14,406 bases of DNA from Chloroflexota bacterium (GCA_008501785.1 QQUD01000415.1:1-14406); one strand, 5' to 3'; counted from the first letter of the stretch, positions 1-7,371 are shown. Notes: generated from the sequence alone by a model not told the origin. Numbers and translations are program-made.

Positions 1-1
1 T

Positions 2-238
2 GGTGTTCTCGTAGATGTCGCTAAGTTGGAGATGATCTCCGGGAACCTACAGCAGGCGGCATTGTTGCTCACTTTTTCCGTACAACATGCAGCAATTGGT
101 GCGTTTACGCTGGCAAATGCCCAAGAATTATTGGAGGAACTGGTGGCAGAACTGCCTCCAAGTTTAATGATTGAGGTGGAAACGGCCGTTAACTCCCACA
201 CCCTCGACTCACTCATTGCCCATCTTGTAAATAAATAA
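2..238 (+). CDS. C-terminal end of a TPR/ATPase-type regulator-like protein (5' truncated by window edge)
   Basis: The frame is open from base 2 to the TAA at 236-238, so this is the last ~78 residues of a gene that begins outside the window; the in-frame TTG and ATG near 26-34 need not be starts. The fragment is entirely helical in character: a Leu/Ala-rich helix (QAALLLTFSVQHAA), then ANAQELLEELVAELPPSLM, then a final helix ending LDSLIAHLV. This helix, 'LL..L...LPP', helix pattern is what I know from the C-termini of large TPR-repeat ATPase/LuxR- or SARP-like regulators that are abundant in Chloroflexota, but no catalytic motif remains to prove it. It converges with the gene at 285-473. 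The coding sequence holds one AACGGCCGTT palindrome (181-190, reading E-T-A-V). Confidence 0.5.
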   Translation, partial: GVLVDVAKLEMISGNLQQAALLLTFSVQHAAIGAFTLANAQELLEELVAELPPSLMIEVETAVNSHTLDSLIAHLVNK

Positions 239-242
239 GTTT

Positions 243-280
243 AGATTGGTTCAATCTTGGAGAGTGAACCAATCTGGTTT
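243..280 (+). terminator. intrinsic terminator between convergent genes
   Basis: A perfect 10-bp inverted repeat, AGATTGGTTC (243-252) and GAACCAATCT (266-275), encloses a 13-nt loop and is followed by GGTTTT. It starts 4 bp after the stop of the truncated gene and ends about 10 bp before the stop of the leftward gene at 285. The U tract is short and offset by two G, so efficiency may be moderate. On the other strand the hairpin is followed by A-rich rather than T-rich sequence, so it mainly serves rightward transcription. Confidence 0.7.
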
Positions 281-284
281 TACT

Positions 285-473
285 TCATTCATTTACTTGG
301 GGAACCGTAACGGTTTCGCCCGTTTTGTTTTCCAAAAATTCAACTAACTCATTCAAATTGGCAAAGGCCACCCGTTCTTTCGTATTGGGATTTTCCAGCA
401 AGGCGCGCCAAGAGCCATCACGATTTTCACGCCACAGGCGCAGCAAGTAGGCCATATATTCACGCTTGCTCAT
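285..473 (-). CDS. small conserved hypothetical protein (62 aa)
   Basis: A short soluble protein without signal peptide or membrane segment. From the preferred start it opens MSKREYMAYLLRLWRE, then has a WRALLENPNTKER stretch and ends in an acidic helix (ELVEFLENKTGE). The pattern YMAYLLRLWRE..., W-R-A-x-L-E-x-P-x-T, F-A-x-L-x-x-L-x-x-F-L-E is familiar from short uncharacterised proteins of Chloroflexota; I know no function for it. An in-frame GTG lies at 494, but AAGGGGG (485-479) sits 6 nt before the ATG at 473 and 3 nt before the ATG at 476, so the start is at 473 or 476. That ribosome site overlaps the end of the upstream cytochrome gene (stop 486-484), suggesting the two are cotranscribed and translationally coupled. 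Confidence 0.75.
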   Translation of the reverse strand: MSKREYMAYLLRLWRENRDGSWRALLENPNTKERVAFANLNELVEFLENKTGETVTVPQVNE

Positions 474-483
474 CATTTCCCCC

Positions 484-1380
484 TTACTGTTCACTAATTT
501 CTACGGGCGGCATATCTTGCAAATAGAGCCAGATGGCCGAAATTTCTTCATCGGTAAAATGCTTTGTGCTGCCGATGGGCATCCAGGACCCCATTTCTCG
601 GCCTGTAGGCGTTATGCCGGTTCGCAACAACTGTGTGAACTCTTCTTCTGTCCAGTTCTGTAATTCACCGCTGACGGTTAAATTGGGCGCTATGATTCCG
701 GGAGGCGCGCCGGGGACGGGGCCACCGGCAAGCTCTGCACCATGGCAACCGGCGCAGCTAACGCCCAGATAGGTACCATATTCGGCCGTTAAGCCTACTG
801 CCGGGGCGGCGGGACGCGGGGCAGCATGGTCGATTAGTTCTACTGGCAGCAATGGCAAAACGCCGGCAAGAAGCATGACGCGAGCCAGTGGGCCGGCGCG
901 GTTTTCCCCATGTTCCCTATCAATTGGTGACACTGTTTTTAGATAAGCAATTAATGCGCCCGTATCCTCATCGCTCAAGTAATAAGATTCATGGGAAGGC
1001 ATAATCCACAACGCTTTGCCATCTTGCCCGACCCCGTGCCGCAGGGCGCGAAGATAATCTTCATTACTGTAATCAGCGCCGCTGCCGCCCTGACCCGATG
1101 TTAAGTTGGAAACATAGATGGTTGCTAACATGGGATCGTTTAACAAAATGCCGCCCGCCATGTCTGCGCCATGACAATCTGTGCAGCCGCGCGTTTGGGC
1201 AATATGTTCGCCGTGGGCGATGGCGGCAGCATCATCGGGTATGGGAATGGTTTCTACGGCAACATCGTAGCTTTTGTTGATGCGACTGCCGCTGACGGCA
1301 TAGACAACACCCACCGCTGCAACAATAATCAGCAATAAAACGCCCAGAACACGTCCAATCCATTTAAGTAAACGTTTCAT
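484..1380 (-). CDS. membrane-anchored dihaem cytochrome c
   Basis: An electron carrier of 298 aa facing the outside of the cell membrane. Residues ~7-30 form one hydrophobic signal-anchor segment preceded by K/R, with no obvious lipobox cysteine. Two c-type haem motifs are visible, CTDCH at 66-70 and CAGCH at 209-213, each followed by GA.(M/L)AGG. Likely distal Met ligands are M127 (WIMPSH) and M267 (SWMPIG), each before a helix typical of the end of a class I cytochrome c domain (DTGALIAYLKTV, EEISAIWLYLQDM). The two halves look like a duplicated domain. The family resembles the cytochrome subunits that accept electrons from membrane or periplasmic dehydrogenases; no such dehydrogenase is adjacent, so the donor is unknown. 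Its start overlaps the end of the upstream membrane-protein gene by 4 bp (ATGA type). Confidence 0.9.
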   Translation of the reverse strand: MKRLLKWIGRVLGVLLLIIVAAVGVVYAVSGSRINKSYDVAVETIPIPDDAAAIAHGEHIAQTRGCTDCHGADMAGGILLNDPMLATIYVSNLTSGQGGSGADYSNEDYLRALRHGVGQDGKALWIMPSHESYYLSDEDTGALIAYLKTVSPIDREHGENRAGPLARVMLLAGVLPLLPVELIDHAAPRPAAPAVGLTAEYGTYLGVSCAGCHGAELAGGPVPGAPPGIIAPNLTVSGELQNWTEEEFTQLLRTGITPTGREMGSWMPIGSTKHFTDEEISAIWLYLQDMPPVEISEQ

Positions 1381-2117
1381 TGTGAAGTCGCCTCCATTCC
1401 AGATAAGTGAGCGCTTTCAACCGCTTTTTCACCGTGCTGCGTAACCTTGCTGCGTCGCAGTGCCACAATACCAGCTACAAGCACCCACCCCATGCCAACC
1501 GGAATAATTATGAAGCCATATGTACTCAACCCAGCACCACCTGTCAGCATAGCAAAAGCGTTTAGCAATCCGGCAAACAAGGCCACAAAACCCCAGCGGG
1601 CCAGCCATGTTGGAACCCAATCACCACGTCCGGCCAATGAGACAAGCGCTGGGCCGGTTCCAAGAATGAGAATGGTAGCAATCCAATCGGCCCGGGAAGC
1701 GAACCAGCCCATGACCTCAGCCATAAAAACAGCTTCTGGCGAAGCGGATGGAGCAATCTGTACCACGATTGCCAACCAGGCAACATAAGCGACAATAACC
1801 AGAGGGACGCTTGTCCTGAAACTAAATTTGGCCAGTTTGGCTATTAACGGCCGTTTTACACACAAATCAGCCAACAACGTTCCCGCCAGACCAATGAGAA
1901 GCACCATGACAATCCATATGGTTAAATTGGCTATCAGCAGATTTCTGGCTTCCCCAGCGGCGGCTAGATAAACCGGCAGGTCGCCATTGGCAAGTGCCAA
2001 ATCAAGATCGGTGCCAGAGGCACCCCAAAGGGCAGTACCGATAAGCCCGACAAATACGCCGCTAATGGCCGTGTATGCCGCCATCCGAGTTGCACTATTC
2101 ATATTTCCATTATCCAT
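1377..2117 (-). CDS. multi-pass integral membrane protein, unknown function (246 aa)
   Basis: About six hydrophobic segments are seen: AYTAISGVFVGLIGTALWG, NLTIWIVMVLLIGLAGTLL, VPLVIVAYVAWLAIVV, WIATILILGTGPALVSLAG, WGFVALFAGLLNAFAML and YGFIIIPVGMGWVLVAGIVAL. The C-terminal ~25 residues are polar and presumably cytoplasmic. I do not recognise a named family; the layout resembles small DUF4386-like membrane proteins but that is not shown. The start is ATG 2117, because AAGGAG (2129-2124) lies 6 nt before it; the longer frame to 2165 has no such signal. The gene overlaps the dihaem cytochrome gene by 4 bp, so it probably serves as its membrane partner or is simply coexpressed with it. Confidence 0.75.
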   Translation of the reverse strand: MDNGNMNSATRMAAYTAISGVFVGLIGTALWGASGTDLDLALANGDLPVYLAAAGEARNLLIANLTIWIVMVLLIGLAGTLLADLCVKRPLIAKLAKFSFRTSVPLVIVAYVAWLAIVVQIAPSASPEAVFMAEVMGWFASRADWIATILILGTGPALVSLAGRGDWVPTWLARWGFVALFAGLLNAFAMLTGGAGLSTYGFIIIPVGMGWVLVAGIVALRRSKVTQHGEKAVESAHLSGMEATSQ

Positions 2118-2533
2118 TTGAGTCTCCTTTTGTCTTTTTTTGCTATAAAGTTTTTGTCTTTGCAAAGGTCACTGTGTTTAATAGCATCACCGTAGCGCGG
2201 TACTCTTTAGAAACCCTTTATTTTTTCTTTATTACCAAATAGAACAGACAAACAGGCAATAAGTGGGAGGTTGGATTTGGAAACGGCCGTCTACAATTTC
2301 AGGTTATGCAACAATCAACAGGCACAAAACAGCAAGGGGTGGAAAAATGGCCCAACATTTAACCGCAAAGCAAGTCATTGGGTATTTTAGCTCAGGCAGA
2401 TTGTTGCAGGGATTGATGAGGTCTTAGAAATTTATGAATGAACTGGATCTGATCTGTGTTTATCGTTCGGCTGAACTCACGACGAAGTCTGTGAAAATCT
2501 GTGTCCCACTTTTTAACTCCAAATTGGGGTTAA
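2118..2533. other. intergenic spacer of ~415 bp
   Basis: Lies between the starts of the membrane-protein operon and the end of kynU. The right half holds a possible gene remnant (2347-2516, separate entry) and the motif ATCTGTGT twice (2453-2460 and 2497-2504). One ACGGCCGT palindrome is at 2283-2290. The left part must hold the leftward promoter for the membrane-protein/cytochrome operon, but I could not pick a convincing -35/-10 pair. No clear terminator for kynU was found. Confidence 0.5.
2347..2516 (+). pseudogene. possible remnant of a small gene (frameshift and two stops)
   Basis: After a good ribosome site (AGGGGTGG) an ATG at 2347 reads MAQHLTAKQVIGYFSSGRLL for about 20 codons in a protein-like way. 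That frame ends at TAG 2425, but a different frame from 2412 carries on with IDEVLEIYE, a TGA, TGSDLCLSFG, a TGA, then THDEVCENLCPTF and TAA at 2514-2516. Joined, these would make a plausible ~55-residue helical protein. I do not recognise the family, and short protein-like strings can arise by chance, so this is tentative. Confidence 0.25.
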
Positions 2534-3802
2534 TTAGGTTACGGCCGTTAACACATCATCATACTTTTTATAGGTGCGTTCAGTGGCGATAGTGTGGAGG
2601 CGGGAAACGGCCGTAAACACATCTATAAAGCTGTTATAAATCGGAGCCAGCCCATAACGAATCAAATTCGGCTTGCGAAAATCAGGCAGCACATGTCCAT
2701 CCTGAATCAACGCCTGCGCCATCCGCCACCCCGCCACATGCCCAAACGACACATGCGAACCACGCTGCGCCGCATCACGCGGAGACCCCAACCGAAACCC
2801 CTGCGGTGCCAAAAAGGCATCAAAAAGGTTCAGCAAATATTCGGTTTGCGCCATTGATTTTGCTCGCAGCCGATCCATTCCAGCTTCCAATAGCAGATCA
2901 ACCCCTGGCTCAATTGCTGCAATCGACAATATAGATGGCGTTCCCGTCAAAAAGCGGCGCAGCCCTGGAGCCGGTTCATAATCCAGCCCAAACTCAAACA
3001 TATCCCGCTGCCCCATCCAACCAGGAATCGGATTGGTTAGCTCCTCCTGCCAATCGCGCCGCACATACAAAAATGCAGGCGCACCGGGACCACCATTGAG
3101 ATATTTATACGTACAGCCAACCGCCAAATCTGCCCCAGCCGCATTCAGCCGACCCACAACCGACCCAACCGAATGGCTCATATCCCACAGCATCATGGCT
3201 CCTACTCGATGCGCCATCGCCGTCACAGCCTCCATGTCATAACAAAAGCTGCTCTTAAAAACTGTGTGCGACAGCGTTACCAACGCCGTGTCATCATCAA
3301 TCGCCTCCCGCAGCGCATCAACTGGTCCATGAATGCCATCTGGCGACGGTATAATTTCTAACTGAATCGGCCGTCCTGCCAGCTTCGCCACCCCCTGCAA
3401 AATATAAATATCTGATGGGAAATTGAGATCATCTGTCACAATTTTGTGGCGATCAGGTTGAGCCAACAGCGCCGCCAATGCCAGCTTAAACAAATTGACA
3501 GAAGTTGAATCAGCCACCACAACTTCATCATCTGCGGCACCAATTAACCGGGCAATTTTGGCACCCACTCGCTCTTGCAACGAAATCCAACCTTCGCCCC
3601 ACCCGCGAATTAGGCGGCTGCCCCACTTTTGCTCAACAACGTCCCGAATATGGTCAGACGTCGCTGCTGGCAGACGCCCCAGCGAATTGCCATCAACATA
3701 GATCAAATTAGGATCATCAATTACAAACCGGTTCCGAAATGCTGCTAATTCATCCTGCGCGTCTAATTCAGCGGCATAAGCAGCGCTTGTTTTCAAATTC
3801 AT
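2534..3802 (-). CDS. kynU: kynureninase
   Basis: A PLP enzyme that cleaves kynurenine to anthranilate and alanine (or 3-hydroxykynurenine to 3-hydroxyanthranilate) in tryptophan breakdown. The 422-aa length is normal for the family. Diagnostic features are YVDGNSLGRLP (35-45), DSTSVNLFK for the phosphate/substrate region (98-106), DWD-like LWDMSHSVGSV (205-215, with D207 stacking under the pyridine ring and H210), and the Schiff-base lysine in CTYKYLNGGPG (K233). The C-terminal RGSHVSFGH motif is also typical. The ATG directly follows the TAG of the RAM-domain gene, whose last codons supply the ribosome site (GGAG), so translation is coupled. No other kyn gene (tryptophan dioxygenase, formamidase) is nearby. 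Two ACGGCCGT palindromes lie in its 3' end (2541, 2607) and a TCGGCCGT inside. Confidence 0.96.
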   Translation of the reverse strand: MNLKTSAAYAAELDAQDELAAFRNRFVIDDPNLIYVDGNSLGRLPAATSDHIRDVVEQKWGSRLIRGWGEGWISLQERVGAKIARLIGAADDEVVVADSTSVNLFKLALAALLAQPDRHKIVTDDLNFPSDIYILQGVAKLAGRPIQLEIIPSPDGIHGPVDALREAIDDDTALVTLSHTVFKSSFCYDMEAVTAMAHRVGAMMLWDMSHSVGSVVGRLNAAGADLAVGCTYKYLNGGPGAPAFLYVRRDWQEELTNPIPGWMGQRDMFEFGLDYEPAPGLRRFLTGTPSILSIAAIEPGVDLLLEAGMDRLRAKSMAQTEYLLNLFDAFLAPQGFRLGSPRDAAQRGSHVSFGHVAGWRMAQALIQDGHVLPDFRKPNLIRYGLAPIYNSFIDVFTAVSRLHTIATERTYKKYDDVLTAVT

Positions 3803-4081
3803 CTACTCCATTCCCACAGAAAACATGCTTTCTAAATCATGTTTGGAAAACACACGGAACGAGATAAGCGTTTCAGAATCAAGAATACCATCAATTTGCA
3901 ACATGCGTTCTGTGACAACACCCGCAAGCGCCTCATTTGTAGGCACGCGAATCACGCACACCAAATCCACCTTCCCTGCCACAGAATACACCTCTGACAC
4001 GCCATCAATCTCAACCAGCGCATCAGCAACTTCATTAATCCGATTCCGTTCAATATTCATCAACACAATTGCAGAAACCAT
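3803..4081 (-). CDS. stand-alone Lrp/AsnC ligand-binding (RAM/AsnC_trans_reg) domain protein
   Basis: At 92 aa this corresponds only to the C-terminal effector domain of Lrp/AsnC regulators; the helix-turn-helix is absent and there is no room for it upstream. The beta-alpha-beta-beta-alpha-beta pattern is clear: VSAIVLMNIE, a helix through INEVADALVEI, DGVSEVYSVAGKVDLVCVIRV, a helix NEALAGVVTERML, and the terminal strand ETLISFRVF. The sequence V-x-G-x-x-D-L matches the ligand-site loop of the family. Such free-standing RAM proteins bind amino acids and assemble as oligomers, and some modulate full-length Lrp proteins. Being the first gene of an operon with kynureninase, it may sense tryptophan, kynurenine or alanine (inference). 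The ATG is preceded by AAGGGG six nt upstream. Confidence 0.88.
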   Translation of the reverse strand: MVSAIVLMNIERNRINEVADALVEIDGVSEVYSVAGKVDLVCVIRVPTNEALAGVVTERMLQIDGILDSETLISFRVFSKHDLESMFSVGME

Positions 4082-4103
4082 TTTTTACCCCTTTATAAAT
4101 TAT

Positions 4104-4156
4104 CTTTCCGGAAGTTGTTCGTGATAAATCTGAATCGCTAAAATACTTCCAGGAAG
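4104..4156. promoter_or_regulatory. two CTTYC/GGAAG palindromes upstream of the RAM-kynU operon
   Basis: TTCCGGAA (4106-4113, inside CTTTCCGGAAG) and CTTCCAGGAAG (4146-4156) are perfect palindromes of 8 and 11 bp whose centres are 41.5 bp apart, close to four helical turns. They fill most of the 88-bp spacer between the stress-protein gene and the RAM gene, where the leftward promoter must lie. They could be a tandem operator, or the outer arms could pair as a weak hairpin; nothing identifies the binding protein. Confidence 0.3.
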
Positions 4157-4169
4157 ATGGTTTTCTTGG

Positions 4170-5069
4170 TTAATTTTTCTTCCCACGCTTGATTAACATC
4201 GCGCTATGAGCGCCACGCAGCACTTTTTCAGCCACACTGCCATAAAACCAGCGACCGACACCAGAACGGCCGTAACTGGACATCGCAATTAAATCAACAT
4301 CATTTTCTTCAGCATATGCCAAAATTGTTTCAGCAACATGACCACTTGTGACTTCAACCTTGACTGTCAGCCCCGACGCAAATAACTTGTGCTGCACACG
4401 TTCCAAGTATTCTTTTGCTTCAATTCGCTCACGTTCTTCCAGCTTATCCAAGTCTTGTTTCATCACCAGCGGGTCTACCGAATCTATTGCTAACTGTATC
4501 ATTCCCGTCACCCGCAGCAAAATCAACTCCGAACCTGTCGCCTGGGCAATATCACGCACCGATTCAAGCACGCGTTCTGCCAAAGCAGACCCATCAAGCG
4601 TTACCAATATCCGTTTGTTGGAAAACATGGGGACATCTGCTTTCGATTGCTGAATGATGGTTGCACAGGGGGCTTGGCGCAGCACTTTCTCAGCGACGCT
4701 GCCATACACCCACCGACTAATCCCAGAACGTCCGTGACTAGACATCACAATCAAATCAACATCATTTTCAGCCGCGCTATCAATAATCGATTCAGCCACC
4801 TGACCATTAACGACCATGCTTTCCAGTTCAACACCTGACAACATCTCTTTATGCGCAACTTCATCCAAGTATTTAAGAGCCGCATCCCCCTTCAATTGGG
4901 AAACTTGACCCTTTAACGCCTCATCATCCATCAGGGCAGATGGCTCTTGAACACGCAGCAAGATGAGCAAAGCATTTATTGCTTTTGCCAATTTAGATGC
5001 AGGCACCAAAGGCATCTCTGATAATGGAGACCCGTCCAGTGGAATCATAATCTTTTTTATCGAAGACAT
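4170..5069 (-). CDS. universal stress protein with two UspA domains
   Basis: A soluble tandem UspA protein of 299 aa, the usual length for the fused form. Domain 1 (about 4-141) starts KKIMIPLDGS and domain 2 (about 151-296) starts NKRILVTLDGS; each ends with the nucleotide loop and beta strand: SSHGRSGISRWVYGSVAEKVL (110-130) and SSYGRSGVGRWFYGSVAEKVL (264-284). The loop follows the ATP-binding pattern G-x2-G-x9-G-S except that the first G is S in both, a common variant, so ATP binding is likely but not certain. The ribosome site AGGAGG precedes the ATG. It is divergent from the histidine kinase gene; a TATAAC hexamer (5099-5094) with its predicted start ~17 nt before the ATG fits a leftward promoter. 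An ACGGCCGT palindrome encodes part of domain 2's Y-G-R. Confidence 0.93.
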   Translation of the reverse strand: MSSIKKIMIPLDGSPLSEMPLVPASKLAKAINALLILLRVQEPSALMDDEALKGQVSQLKGDAALKYLDEVAHKEMLSGVELESMVVNGQVAESIIDSAAENDVDLIVMSSHGRSGISRWVYGSVAEKVLRQAPCATIIQQSKADVPMFSNKRILVTLDGSALAERVLESVRDIAQATGSELILLRVTGMIQLAIDSVDPLVMKQDLDKLEERERIEAKEYLERVQHKLFASGLTVKVEVTSGHVAETILAYAEENDVDLIAMSSYGRSGVGRWFYGSVAEKVLRGAHSAMLIKRGKKN

Positions 5070-5090
5070 ATTCTCCTCCTTTCCTTATCA

Positions 5091-5160
5091 ACCGTTATAA
5101 CCTCATACAAACAGATTATCTTTTATGCTTGTTGGTCCAAATAACATGACACCGTTATAC
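5091..5160. promoter_or_regulatory. divergent promoter region with a 9-bp direct repeat
   Basis: ACCGTTATA occurs at 5091-5099 and again at 5151-5159, exactly 60 bp apart, in the 93-bp spacer between the divergently transcribed stress-protein and kinase genes. The first copy overlaps a TATAAC -10-like hexamer for the leftward gene (read on the minus strand); the second overlaps TATACT (5156-5161), which ends one base before the kinase ATG. Each copy therefore sits at the start of one gene, as expected for a shared regulator. Confidence 0.35.
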
Positions 5161-5162
5161 TT

Positions 5163-6881
5163 ATGTCGAAATATACTCAGAACAAACAGTTACTGCTGCT
5201 GGATAATTACAAATTTATGCTAACGAATAAAAAATCATTGGGAGAGATGCTTGACGCTATCGCTCGAGCAACTTTATCAATCACTGATACAGAAGATATT
5301 AACACGATTCTGCAACAAATTGCCGACATTTGCCGGTCCACCATTGCTGCTCAATATGTTGTCATCGGTATGTATAATGCCGACAGCCACATCAAACAGT
5401 TTGTTGTAAGTGGCATTTCCGAAAGCAATCCTGAAGCGCTACCTTTGCCTAAATATGGCACAGAAATTTTCAACACGATTCTTGTTCATCATAGTAGTGT
5501 TCGTTTAGAAAAAATCAATCATTTAATTAGCAGCTTCAATGTGTCATCAAAATATACTTCACCAAAAAACTTCCTTGGCACGCCAATTATAGCAGGGGAT
5601 GCCATTCAAGGGGCTATTTTTTTAACTAACAAAGTAGACGACACAATTTTCAGTGACCTTGATCAAAAGCTGGTTGAACTTTTAGCCGCTCATGCAGCGG
5701 CAGCCATTCGTCGCACCTCAATTAGTGACGTTAGTGATGGATACCAGAAAGCCTTGCAACAGCGGAACACACAATTGGCCGCGTTAAATGAAGCAGCCAT
5801 GGCCATCGCTGGTGAATTATCGCTTGACAACGTGTTGCAACAAATTGTGGATTCAGCGCGTTCTTTGATGAATGCGAAATATGCAGCCTTGGGTGTTCCT
5901 AACAGTGAAGGGTATCTCGATGCATTCATTTATAGTGGCATGCCGCGTGAAGACGCCGTTCTTATTGATCATTTGCCTAAAGGATATGGTTTATTAGGCG
6001 CTATTTTTGATGAACGCAAGCCCATTCGCATTCCAAAAATCTCAAAAGACAAACGATCTGTTGGCTTCCCAGACAACCATCCCCCAATGGACAGTTTCTT
6101 AGGGGTACCAGTTATTGGTGGGGGTGAAGTACTTGGCAATCTTTATTTGACCAGCAAGATTGGAGCCAACGAATTCAGTCTTGAAGATCAAGAAATTGTG
6201 GAGTTGTTAGCTGCACATGCAGCGATTGCGATCCAAAATGCGCGACTGTATGAGCAAGTGGGGCGGCTGGCGATTGTGGAAGAGCGCACTCGCATCGGGA
6301 TGGATTTACATGATGGCATTATTCAATCTATTTATGCGGTTGGCCTCACGTTAGAGTCAACCAAGCTGGCATTGTCTTCAGACCCTGCCGAAGCAGATCA
6401 AATGTTAGACCAAGCTATCAATGGTCTGAATGAAACGATTCGTGATATACGCAATTTTATCCTCGATTTGCGACCCCATCGGTTTAGTGGAAATTTACGT
6501 CAGGGATTTTCGCGGTTGATCCGTGAATTTCAGGCAAACACAATGGTGTTGGTGACTTTAAATGCTGTTGAAGGGTCATTTGGCGGCTTGCCCACCTCTG
6601 TAGCACGCGCAATCTTTTTAACGACACAAGAAGCATTGGCAAATGTGGCCCGTCATGCCAGAGCTTCTGAAGTTTATATTGAAGTCAAACGGACTCATTT
6701 GGACGTGGAAGTGACAATTCGTGATGATGGTCAAGGGTTTGACCTGAATACGCGTCTAAATCGAATCGGTCACGGTCTTTCTAACATGCAAGCACGGATG
6801 GAAGAGTTAAAAGGGAGTTTTATTTTAGAGTCGGCGGTTGGTGAGGGAACTTCAATCAAATTGTATCTACCACTGAGCTGA
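5163..6881 (+). CDS. soluble GAF-GAF sensor histidine kinase (HisKA_3/NarL-type)
   Basis: A 572-aa cytoplasmic two-component kinase with no membrane segment. Domain order: GAF1 (~45-185), GAF2 (~220-362), dimerisation/phosphoacceptor helix with ERTRIGMDLHDG (H383), and HATPase_c (~485-571) with an N-box around N494 (TQEALANVARHA), G1 at DDGQGFD (521-527), GHGLSNM (537-543) and the final GEGTSIKLYLP. This is the architecture of the oxygen/redox sensors DevS/DosS. GAF2 carries GFPDNHPPMDSFLGVPV (301-317), like the segment holding the haem-ligand His in the DevS GAF; GAF1 has only SPKNFLGTPI there. Haem binding is thus possible but unproven. A canonical ribosome site is lacking before ATG 5163. 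No NarL-type response regulator is in the window. The gene contains no CGGCCG palindrome, unlike most neighbours. Confidence 0.94.
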   Translation: MSKYTQNKQLLLLDNYKFMLTNKKSLGEMLDAIARATLSITDTEDINTILQQIADICRSTIAAQYVVIGMYNADSHIKQFVVSGISESNPEALPLPKYGTEIFNTILVHHSSVRLEKINHLISSFNVSSKYTSPKNFLGTPIIAGDAIQGAIFLTNKVDDTIFSDLDQKLVELLAAHAAAAIRRTSISDVSDGYQKALQQRNTQLAALNEAAMAIAGELSLDNVLQQIVDSARSLMNAKYAALGVPNSEGYLDAFIYSGMPREDAVLIDHLPKGYGLLGAIFDERKPIRIPKISKDKRSVGFPDNHPPMDSFLGVPVIGGGEVLGNLYLTSKIGANEFSLEDQEIVELLAAHAAIAIQNARLYEQVGRLAIVEERTRIGMDLHDGIIQSIYAVGLTLESTKLALSSDPAEADQMLDQAINGLNETIRDIRNFILDLRPHRFSGNLRQGFSRLIREFQANTMVLVTLNAVEGSFGGLPTSVARAIFLTTQEALANVARHARASEVYIEVKRTHLDVEVTIRDDGQGFDLNTRLNRIGHGLSNMQARMEELKGSFILESAVGEGTSIKLYLPLS

Positions 6882-6891
6882 TTGTTCGGTG

Positions 6892-7371
6892 TTAGGAATT
6901 TCGACCCGATTGGAGAAAGCCAAAATTATTCGCTGATTGATCTTTTGGCTTATTACTCGGCCGTTGATGCTGCATTGTAAAAGACTTCAAAAAATCTGTA
7001 ACCGAGATAATCCCCACAATCTCATCATTTTCTACCACAATTAATGCACCAAATTTATAGAGTCGCAGCATTTCAGCGGCCCGGTAAGCTGGCAAACTCA
7101 CCGGAACAGTCACTGGCCCTGGGGTCATAAAATCTTTTGTAAGCAATAAGGCCAATTTTTTCTTTTGTTCTTCATGTTCTTGTTGATCTGGAGAAAGTTT
7201 GACGGCCAGCCTCACATCACGATCGGTAATAATGCCTACCAGTTCGCCATCTTCCACAACGGGTACCTGGCGAAACCCGTCTTTTTGCATGAGCTGCATC
7301 ACCTGACTTAACGGTGTGTCAGGGCTGACTGTTATTGGGTTGGGGGTCATTAGTTCTTTAACAGACAACAT
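6892..7371 (-). CDS. CBS-pair protein (Bateman module)
   Basis: A 159-aa soluble protein consisting of one tandem CBS pair and a polar tail. CBS1 begins VKELMTPNPITVSPDTPL (about 4-21) and ends GELVGIITDRDVR; CBS2 begins TKDFMTPGPVTVPVSLPA (about 78-95) and ends DEIVGIISVTDFLK. The M-T-P-x-(P)-x-T-V starts and G-I-I-T/S-x-x-D ends are the ribose/phosphate-contacting signatures of CBS domains, which bind AMP, ATP or SAM. With no attached enzyme it likely acts as a free energy-state sensor, as proposed for hypoxia-induced CBS proteins such as mycobacterial Hrp1. A GGAG ribosome site precedes ATG 7371. It ends 10 bp from the stop of the convergent kinase gene and starts in the spacer that holds the Crp/Fnr-like boxes. 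Confidence 0.93.
   Translation of the reverse strand: MLSVKELMTPNPITVSPDTPLSQVMQLMQKDGFRQVPVVEDGELVGIITDRDVRLAVKLSPDQQEHEEQKKKLALLLTKDFMTPGPVTVPVSLPAYRAAEMLRLYKFGALIVVENDEIVGIISVTDFLKSFTMQHQRPSNKPKDQSANNFGFLQSGRNS

Noticed and set aside
1447..1788. 113-codon open frame on the plus strand
   Set aside because: Antisense to the membrane protein gene; low-complexity Ala/Pro/Thr product without a domain.
5156..5161. TATACT as the kinase promoter -10
   Set aside because: It ends one base before the ATG, so transcription would begin inside the gene; kept only as a remark on a possible leaderless or later start.
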